DNA of 8,358 bases from Caulobacteraceae bacterium (lineage in GTDB: Bacteria > Pseudomonadota > Alphaproteobacteria > Caulobacterales > Caulobacteraceae), in assembly GCA_013815405.1 (NCBI GenBank), contig JACDGF010000076.1:1-8358 (forward strand), given 5' to 3'. Shown one piece after another: positions 1-5,115 of this stretch; positions within the stretch are counted from its first letter, which is position 1; every line of letters starts with the position of its first letter. The notes under the pieces were generated by a model. That model saw nothing but the letters and a program-made list of their open reading frames with translations. It did not search any database and was not told the origin of the DNA. The position numbers and the translations under genes were made by a program.

Positions 1-1931
1 TTCCCGCGCCGCCGGCGCCGTTGGCCGCAGACTCCGCGCCGTCTTCGGTGAGCGCCCATCCCGGCCGCGGCCAGGGGTTCTGGGCCCTGACCTTGGGCTC
101 GGTGGGCGTGGTCTTCGGCGATATCGGCACCAGCCCGCTCTACGCCATGCGTGAAGCCCTGGCCCACGCCCGTAACGGCGGCGCTCATGAGGCCTCGATC
201 CTGGGCGTGGTGTCCCTGATCATCTGGGCCCTGACCCTGATCGTCACGGTCAAGTACGTCATCTTCCTGATGCGCGCGGACAACAACGGCGAAGGCGGCA
301 CCCTGGCGCTGATGGCCCTGGCCCAGCGCGCCGTCGGCAAGCGCTCGCTGGTCCTGTTGTTCATGGGCATGGCGGGCGCCTCGCTCTTCTACGGCGACGG
401 AATCATCACCCCGGCGATCTCGGTGATGTCGGCGGTCGAGGGGGTGAAGGAGGCGCCGGGAATCGGCCACCTGCTGCACCCCTACGTCCTACCGATTTGC
501 GCCGGCATCCTGATCGCCCTCTTCCTCGTCCAGGCCAGGGGCACGCACAGGGTCGCGACCCTGTTCGGTCCGATCACCGCCGTCTGGTTCCTGGTCCTGG
601 GCGCCCTGGGGCTGATGCATCTGGCCGACGACCTGTCGGTGTTCCGCGCGCTCAATCCGCTCTACGGCGCCCGCTTCCTGTGGGAGAACGGCTTCCTGGG
701 CTTCATCGTGCTCGGCAGCGTCTTCCTGGCCGTGACCGGGGCGGAGGCGCTCTATCTGGACATGGGCCATTTCGGCAAATCGCCGATCCGCCTGGCGTGG
801 CTGGCCCTGGTCTTCCCCTGCCTGACCTTGAACTATCTTGGGCAGGGCGCCCTGGTGCTGCATCATCCGGCCGCCGCCCACAATCCGTTCTGGGCCATGG
901 CCCCCGGCTTCGCCTATTGGCCGATCCTGATGCTGGCGACGGCCGCGACGGTGATCGCCAGCCAGGCGGTGATCTCCGGGGCCTTTTCCATGACCCAGCA
1001 GGCGGTCCAGCTGGGGCTCTTCCCGCGCATGAACATCCGGCCGACGTCCGAGCATCAGGCGGGCCAGATCTATGTTCCGTTCGTCAACACCGCCCTGATG
1101 ATCGGGGTTCTGCTGCTGGTCGGGCTCTTCCAGACCTCCAGCCGCCTGGCCTCGGCCTATGGCATCGCGGTCACCGGCTCGATGTTCGTCGACACCCTGC
1201 TGGCCTATGTGGTGGTGCGCCGCAAGTGGAAGTGGAGCCTGCCGCGGACCGCCTGCCTGCTGGTTCCCCTGGCCCTGGTCGACACCACCTTCATCTCATC
1301 GAACCTGCTGAAGATCCCCGACGGCGCCTGGATGCCCCTGACCCTGGGGGCCGGGTTCGTTGTCGTCATGTGGACCTGGACGCGGGGCGCGCGCGTGCTC
1401 ACCGAAAAGACCCGGCGCGACAGCATTCCGCTGATCGACGTGATCGAGATGCTGCGCCGCCGGCCGCCCAACCGCTCCAAGGCGACGGCGATCTTCCTCA
1501 CCTCCGACCCCGACATGGCTCCCCTGGCCCTGATGCATAATCTCAAGCACAACATGGTGCTGCACCGGGAAAACATCATCATGACGGTGCGGACCGCCCG
1601 AACGCCCAGGGTCGCCGACGCCGACCGGGTCCAGATCGAGGAGGTCAACGAGGACTTCAAGAAGGTCCGGGTGACCTATGGCTTCATGGAAAGCCCCAAC
1701 ATCCCCCGCGCCCTGCGCATCTGCCGCAAGCGCGGGCTGAAGTTCGACATCATGGCGACGAGCTTCTTCCTGGGGCGCCGCTCCCTGGTCCCCGCGGCCC
1801 GCTTCAGCGCCATGCCGCTGTGGCAGGATCGGCTCTTCATCTTCCTGATGCGCAACGCAGCCAACCCCACCGACTTCTTCCACATCCCCCCCGACCGGGT
1901 GGTGGAACTGGGGACGCAGGTGACGGTGTAG
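1..1931 (+). CDS. kup: KUP-family potassium uptake transporter (5' end beyond window)
   Basis: This is an inner-membrane low-affinity K+ uptake protein, probably a K+/H+ symporter. Residues are counted from a TTG at base 21. The family signature GDIGTSPLY lies at 33-41, with D34 matching the essential Asp23 of E. coli Kup. GDGIITPAIS begins at 125, and TGAEALYLDMGHFG carries E242, matching E. coli Glu229. About twelve hydrophobic segments fill residues 20-450. A hydrophilic cytoplasmic domain follows from about 455 and ends in ELGTQVTV, almost the E. coli C-terminus, so the 3' end is complete. The frame stays open to the left edge through a Pro/Ala-rich stretch (PAPPAPLAAD), and TTG 21 has no convincing ribosome-binding site, so the true start is probably upstream of base 1. 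E. coli Glu116 (in YGE) is Asp126 here, a conservative change seen in many Kup proteins. The gene converges on brnA with 23 bases between the stop codons. Family assignment is very secure; the E. coli comparisons are from memory. Confidence 0.96.
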   Translation, partial: PAPPAPLAADSAPSSVSAHPGRGQGFWALTLGSVGVVFGDIGTSPLYAMREALAHARNGGAHEASILGVVSLIIWALTLIVTVKYVIFLMRADNNGEGGTLALMALAQRAVGKRSLVLLFMGMAGASLFYGDGIITPAISVMSAVEGVKEAPGIGHLLHPYVLPICAGILIALFLVQARGTHRVATLFGPITAVWFLVLGALGLMHLADDLSVFRALNPLYGARFLWENGFLGFIVLGSVFLAVTGAEALYLDMGHFGKSPIRLAWLALVFPCLTLNYLGQGALVLHHPAAAHNPFWAMAPGFAYWPILMLATAATVIASQAVISGAFSMTQQAVQLGLFPRMNIRPTSEHQAGQIYVPFVNTALMIGVLLLVGLFQTSSRLASAYGIAVTGSMFVDTLLAYVVVRRKWKWSLPRTACLLVPLALVDTTFISSNLLKIPDGAWMPLTLGAGFVVVMWTWTRGARVLTEKTRRDSIPLIDVIEMLRRRPPNRSKATAIFLTSDPDMAPLALMHNLKHNMVLHRENIIMTVRTARTPRVADADRVQIEEVNEDFKKVRVTYGFMESPNIPRALRICRKRGLKFDIMATSFFLGRRSLVPAARFSAMPLWQDRLFIFLMRNAANPTDFFHIPPDRVVELGTQVTV

Positions 1932-1932
1932 G

Positions 1933-1944
1933 GGCGCCGGCGCC
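1933..1944. repeat. Perfect GC palindrome between convergent kup and brnA
   Basis: GGCGCCGGCGCC is a perfect 12-base palindrome filling half of the 23-base gap between the stop codons of kup and brnA. As RNA it could form a 4-bp stem with a CCGG loop on either strand. There is no T-run on either side, so it is not a classical intrinsic terminator. It may help separate the two convergent transcripts or be chance in GC-rich DNA. Confidence 0.3.
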
Positions 1945-1954
1945 GGGATCACAC

Positions 1955-2278
1955 CTATTCCGCGTGCTCCATCGCCTTGCGGAGTACGGCGTTGATGCGG
2001 CTCTGCCAGAGACGCCCGCCGGCCTTGAAATAGGCGACGATGTCCGGGTCGAGGCGCAACGTTTGCAGCAGCTTCCTTGGCTTCTTTCCTCGCCCGCGCA
2101 GCCTCGCAACGGTCCTCGGGAAAGCCGCGAGAACTTCTGGCGGCAGGGATTCCGGCCCCTTGGCTCGCGCGAAATCCTCGGGGGTCCATTCGGGATTGTC
2201 GGGGTCGGTGAGGTCCGGTTCGGGCAACGCCGCAAGACGCGCTTCGATTCGCCGGATTTCTCTAGGGGTGAGCAACAT
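1955..2278 (-). CDS. brnA: BrnA-family antitoxin of a type II toxin-antitoxin pair
   Basis: This 107-residue protein should neutralise the BrnT ribonuclease by binding it and, with BrnT, repress their shared promoter. The acidic N-terminal half contains DNPEWTPEDFARAK (27-40), a motif common in this family. A basic linker (RGRGKKPRK, 61-69) leads to the C-terminal ribbon-helix-helix-like region: LRLDPDIVAYFKAGGR (74-89), then WQSRINAVLR (91-100). This strand plus 'WQxRINAxLR' helix is the hallmark of BrnA (DUF4415). The ATG start at 2278 has a strong Shine-Dalgarno AAGGAG (complement of 2289-2294) ten bases upstream, inside the end of brnT. The first 17 bases overlap brnT, so translation is probably coupled. 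The order toxin first, antitoxin second is normal for brnTA. Length is usual for the family. The assignment rests on motifs and on the neighbouring toxin and is strong; the neutralising function is inferred from the family. Confidence 0.9.
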   Translation of the reverse strand: MLLTPREIRRIEARLAALPEPDLTDPDNPEWTPEDFARAKGPESLPPEVLAAFPRTVARLRGRGKKPRKLLQTLRLDPDIVAYFKAGGRLWQSRINAVLRKAMEHAE

Positions 2279-2525
2279 GCCTTCGGAACTCCTTCAGCCG
2301 CGCCCGCCGGAGGCTGATGGCGCGCATCGTTGAACCTCGCAGAGTAAAGGCGAGGCAATAGGCCGTGCCATCCAGAACGCCGAAGGCCCGATATCGGCCT
2401 TCTCCGTAGTCCTGACGCTGGTCCGGCTCGATCGCGAAGATTACCAGTTCGGCCGCCCGACCCAGCGAAACGCCATGCTTGGCGAAGTTGACGGCGTCCT
2501 TGGCGAGGTCGAACTCGATCTTCAC
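2262..2525 (-). CDS. brnT: BrnT-family toxin (RelE-fold ribonuclease)
   Basis: BrnT toxins are small RelE-like ribonucleases that cut RNA and stop translation until bound by BrnA. With the GTG start chosen here the product has 87 residues and begins (V)KIEFDLAKDAVNFAKHGVS, the standard BrnT N-terminus including the KHG motif (16-18). Next come GEGRYRAFGVLDG (41-53), matching the usual 'ExRxxxxGxxxG' strand, and MRAISLRRARLKEF (67-80), matching 'RxISxRRAxxxE'. No key segment is missing, so the toxin looks intact. The frame is open back to a TAA just before base 2543, giving alternative TTG starts at 2543 and 2540. TTG 2540 has an AAGG seven bases upstream; the GTG has no Shine-Dalgarno but fits the family start and a possible leaderless transcript. 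The stop overlaps brnA by 17 bases. The locus stands alone between kup and a fatty-acid operon, consistent with an accessory insertion. Family call is firm; the start is uncertain by up to six codons. Confidence 0.88.
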   Translation of the reverse strand: MKIEFDLAKDAVNFAKHGVSLGRAAELVIFAIEPDQRQDYGEGRYRAFGVLDGTAYCLAFTLRGSTMRAISLRRARLKEFRRHVAHP

Positions 2526-2530
2526 GACAG

Positions 2531-2559
2531 ACAGTAGCAACAATCTGCCTTACCGACAA
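2531..2559 (-). promoter_or_regulatory. Candidate brnTA promoter, possibly giving a leaderless transcript
   Basis: Read on the minus strand, TTGTCGG (2559-2553) is followed after 14 bases by GCTACTGT (2538-2531). The first element matches six of seven positions of the Caulobacter housekeeping -35 consensus TTGACGS, and the 14-base gap is in the 10-14 range of that consensus. The -10 match is only partial (GCTA of GCTANAWC). Transcription would start about 6-7 bases downstream, at or next to the GTG codon at 2525. This is a motif match by eye with no experimental support. Confidence 0.35.
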
Positions 2560-2566
2560 CAATCGG
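2538..2566. repeat. Direct repeat and small palindrome in front of brnT, candidate operator
   Basis: CAACAATC occurs at 2538-2545 and again at 2557-2564, a spacing of 19 bases, or nearly two helical turns. The second copy lies in an inverted repeat, CCGA-N6-TCGG, at 2553-2566. BrnA-type antitoxins carry a ribbon-helix-helix DNA-binding domain and BrnTA autorepresses its own promoter, so repeated sites overlapping the candidate promoter are where an operator would be expected. The repeats are short and could be chance. Confidence 0.35.
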
Positions 2567-2615
2567 CGATGGCGAAGACAGGCGCCCACGTCGACCGCGC
2601 GCTCACTTCCTCGGC

Positions 2616-3836
2616 CTATCGTCCCGTCGGAATGTCCTTGAACGCCACGCTCTTGTCCAGGCGCACGTCTTGGGGCAGGCCGAGCACCCGCTCGGCGATG
2701 ATGTTGCGCAGGATTTCGTCGGTGCCGCCGGCGATGCGCAGGCCCGGCGCGCTCATCAGGGCGGTCTGGAAGGCGCCCCCCAGCGGCGCGAGCCGGGGGT
2801 CGCTGATGATCCCGAACTGGTCCTCCAGCTCCAGGGCGGCGGCGGCCATGTCCTGCATCAGGGTGGCGGAGACGACCTTGCCGATGGAGCTTTCCGGCCC
2901 CGGCGTCTGGCCGCGCGAGAGGGCGGTCATGGTGCGGTAGCGGGTGTATTTGAGTCCCTCGGCCTGGACGTACCAGTCGGCGATCTTCTCGCGCAGGCCG
3001 GCGTCCCTGATCGCCGGGCCGGCCAGGGTGGCGATCTCGCCGGCTAGCTTGAGGACCTGGCGATGGCCGGCCCCGCCGCCGCCGCCGATCGCCAGGCGCT
3101 CGTTCATCAGGGTGACCAGGCTGACGCGCCAGCCCTCGCCCACCTCGCCGATGCGCTGGGAATCCTTGATCCGCAGGTCGGTGAAATAGACCTCGTTGAA
3201 GTTGGAGGCCCCGGACATCTGGTGGATCGGCCGCACCTCGACGCCCGGCGCCTTCATGTCGATCCAGAACATGGTCAGGCCCTTGTGCTTGGGGGCGTCC
3301 GGATCGGTGCGGGCCAGCAGCAGGCCGAAGTCGGAATAATGGGCGCCCGAGGTCCACACCTTCTGGCCGTTGATCACCCAGTCCTCGCTGTCACGCACGG
3401 CGCGGGTCCGCGCCGCCGCCACGTCCGAGCCGGCGGCCGGTTCGCTGAACAGCTGGCACCAGATCTCTTCCCCGCGTGCGGCGGGCCGCACGAAGCGCTC
3501 CTTGTCGGCCTCGTTTCCCGCGGTCATCACCGTGGGCACGCACATCCCAAGGCCGATGGCGAAGGGGTTCGCGGGCGTCTCGAAGCGGGCTTCTTCCTGG
3601 CCGAAGATCACCGACTGCCAAGCCGCGCCGCCGCCCCCGCCCCATTGCTTGGGCCAGGTGATGCAGGCGTAGCCGGCGTCGGCCTTCTCGCGTTGCCAGG
3701 CGCGGGAGGCGTCCATGCTGACCGGGTCGTCCAGGCCGTTGTCGATCTTGCCCGTCGGCCGTGGCGCATGGGCCTGGAGCCAGGCGCGGGCCTCCGCGCG
3801 ATAGGCGGCTTCCTCGGGTGTGTCGTTGAAATCCAT
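2616..3836 (-). CDS. Acyl-CoA dehydrogenase, probable catalytic subunit (406 aa)
   Basis: This is a flavoprotein that oxidises an acyl-CoA to the 2,3-enoyl-CoA, the first step of beta-oxidation or of a side-chain degradation cycle. The N-terminal helical domain contains ITWPKQWGG (59-67). The middle strand domain has QLFSEPAAGSDVA (128-140) and VINGQKVWTSGA (154-165), both classic for the family. Near the C-terminus GGTDEILRNIIAERVLGLP (370-388) forms the FAD/CoA loop. That loop has no glutamate at the medium-chain enzyme position. Instead MNERLA (244-249) puts E246 at the position of the catalytic base in isovaleryl/long-chain types and in mycobacterial FadE26-like subunits. Two runs of five glycines (66-70 and 251-255) are unusual but in normally Gly-rich spots. 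The ATG has a good Shine-Dalgarno (GAAGGA, complement of 3846-3851) that overlaps the stop of the upstream dehydrogenase, so the two genes are co-transcribed and probably translationally coupled. Full-length; substrate unknown. A candidate FadE-type enzyme rather than a glutaryl- or isovaleryl-specific one. Confidence 0.93.
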   Translation of the reverse strand: MDFNDTPEEAAYRAEARAWLQAHAPRPTGKIDNGLDDPVSMDASRAWQREKADAGYACITWPKQWGGGGGAAWQSVIFGQEEARFETPANPFAIGLGMCVPTVMTAGNEADKERFVRPAARGEEIWCQLFSEPAAGSDVAAARTRAVRDSEDWVINGQKVWTSGAHYSDFGLLLARTDPDAPKHKGLTMFWIDMKAPGVEVRPIHQMSGASNFNEVYFTDLRIKDSQRIGEVGEGWRVSLVTLMNERLAIGGGGGAGHRQVLKLAGEIATLAGPAIRDAGLREKIADWYVQAEGLKYTRYRTMTALSRGQTPGPESSIGKVVSATLMQDMAAAALELEDQFGIISDPRLAPLGGAFQTALMSAPGLRIAGGTDEILRNIIAERVLGLPQDVRLDKSVAFKDIPTGR

Positions 3837-3849
3837 GGCGCGGGGTCCT

Positions 3850-4965
3850 TCAAGCGGCGTTGCGGCGTTCGAGCTGGCTGACCAGGCGTTCCTTCCAGGC
3901 CTTGGCGCCCCCGGCGACCAAGCCCAGCTGCTGGGCGCGGCGATAGAAGAGGTGGCAGTCCACGTCCCAGGTGAAGCCCATGCCGCCGTGGGTCTGCAAA
4001 TTCTCCTTGGCGGCGAACCAGAAGGCCTCGCTGGCCGAAACCCGCGCGGCGGCCGCGGCCACGGGCAGTTCGGCGGCGCCGGCGCTCAAGGCCCAGGCGC
4101 CGTAGTAGGCGTTGGAGCGGGCCAGCTCGGTCTTGATGTAGATGTCGGCCAGCTTGTGCTTGATCGCCTGATAGCTGCCGATCGGCCGCCCGAAGGCGTA
4201 GCGGCCGAGCGCATAGTCCCGGCCCATTTCCAGGGCGCGGTCGGCGCCGCCCACCTGTTCGAAGGCCAGAAGCACGGCGGCGCGGTAGAGCACCGCCTCG
4301 GCCAGGGCCATGCCTTCGCCCGGCTCACCCAGGGGTTCGGCGGCGGCGCCGCTAAAGCTCAATCGCGCGGCGCTTCGGGTCGGATCGAGGGTCTGGAGGG
4401 TTTCGCGGGCGACGCCGGGGCCGGCCAGCTCCACGAGGAAGAGGCTCGTCCCGCCCGCGTCCCTGGCCACGACCACGGCCAGATCGGCGACGTCGCCGTC
4501 GGTGACCGGGATCTTGACCCCGGTGAGCTTGCCGGCCTCAACCCGCGCCTGGATCTGAGCCTCCGTCAGCACGCCCGGCCGCTCCACGGTGGCGAAGCAG
4601 CCGATCGCCTCGCCGGCCGCAATCTTCGGCAGCCATCGGGCCTTCTGGTCCGGGGAACCGGCCAGCATCAGGGCCTCGGCGAGGAAATAGACGGTCGAGG
4701 AAAAAGGGATCGGCGCCAGGCAGCGGCCCAGCTCCTCTGCGATCGCACAAAGCTCGATATGGCCCAGGCCGAGGCCGCCGTGCTCCTCGGGGATCGCCGC
4801 GCCCAGCCAGCCCTGCTCGGTGACCGCCTTCCACAGGGCCGCGTCATGGGATTTGGCCGGGTCGTCCAGAACGCCGCGCACCACGGCCATCGAACAGCGG
4901 GCGTCGAGAAACTTTCGGGCCTCGCTCTTGAGGAACTTCTGGTCGTCGGAAAAATCGAAATTCAT
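3850..4965 (-). CDS. Acyl-CoA dehydrogenase-like protein, probable non-catalytic partner subunit (371 aa)
   Basis: The fold is that of an acyl-CoA dehydrogenase. It begins MNFDFSDDQKFLKSEARKFL, has IPEEHGGLGLG (58-68) in the N-terminal domain, and keeps the C-terminal FAD-contact segment GRYAFGRPIGSYQAIKHKLAD (residues 254-274, R255 included) and ENLQTHGGMGFTWD (321-334). The catalytic base seems absent. The helix that carries E246 in the neighbouring enzyme reads VLYRAA here (225-230), with Y227 in place of Glu. The alternative glutamate loop is replaced by LVAGGA (349-354). The middle domain is also degenerate: the usual 'TEPxAGSD' motif is CFATVERPG (123-131). Such proteins pair with an active dehydrogenase as alpha2beta2 enzymes in mycobacterial steroid breakdown, and the active-looking partner lies 13 bases downstream. 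The ATG at 4965 was chosen because homologues begin there; the frame is open for another 1.2 kb only because it runs antisense to pepN. The Shine-Dalgarno is weak. The non-catalytic role is an inference from residues. Confidence 0.9.
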   Translation of the reverse strand: MNFDFSDDQKFLKSEARKFLDARCSMAVVRGVLDDPAKSHDAALWKAVTEQGWLGAAIPEEHGGLGLGHIELCAIAEELGRCLAPIPFSSTVYFLAEALMLAGSPDQKARWLPKIAAGEAIGCFATVERPGVLTEAQIQARVEAGKLTGVKIPVTDGDVADLAVVVARDAGGTSLFLVELAGPGVARETLQTLDPTRSAARLSFSGAAAEPLGEPGEGMALAEAVLYRAAVLLAFEQVGGADRALEMGRDYALGRYAFGRPIGSYQAIKHKLADIYIKTELARSNAYYGAWALSAGAAELPVAAAAARVSASEAFWFAAKENLQTHGGMGFTWDVDCHLFYRRAQQLGLVAGGAKAWKERLVSQLERRNAA

Positions 4966-5115
4966 CACCCATCCCGCCAGTCGCGCGCCCTCGAGAGGCG
5001 CCGGGCAAGGATAGCGGCCTTTGGCGGCGGGGAAAGGCTGACGAAGGGTCAAGGGGTGTCGCTTTTTCCCGCCGGCCGCGTGGCGTCGGCGGCGACCGGA
5101 CGGTAAACCCCGCCC
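4966..5115. promoter_or_regulatory. Divergent intergenic region between the dehydrogenase operon and pepN
   Basis: These 150 bases lie between two genes transcribed away from each other, so both promoters should be here. For pepN, GTGGCG (5080-5085) and GGTAAACC (5102-5109) resemble the Caulobacter -35 and -10 elements imperfectly; a start there would fall within a few bases of the pepN ATG. For the dehydrogenase operon, GCTATC (complement of 5010-5015) is a partial -10, with no convincing -35 at the right distance. TTGACC (complement of 5047-5052) is a better -35 hexamer, but lies 31 bases from that -10. No clear operator palindrome or riboswitch was seen. Confidence 0.35.

Noticed and set aside
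489..3357. Long minus-strand open frames opposite kup and opposite or overlapping the TA pair and first dehydrogenase (489-1055, 1205-1660, 1296-2189, 1837-3357)
   Set aside because: Their products are Arg/Gly/Pro/His-rich with no recognisable motif, and they overlap genes with clear family signatures. They are shadows of third-position GC bias.
2670..5106. Plus-strand frames opposite the two dehydrogenases (2670-3047, 3063-3881, 3820-5106)
   Set aside because: Low-complexity Gly/Ala/His-rich translations antisense to well-supported enzymes; no independent evidence of coding.
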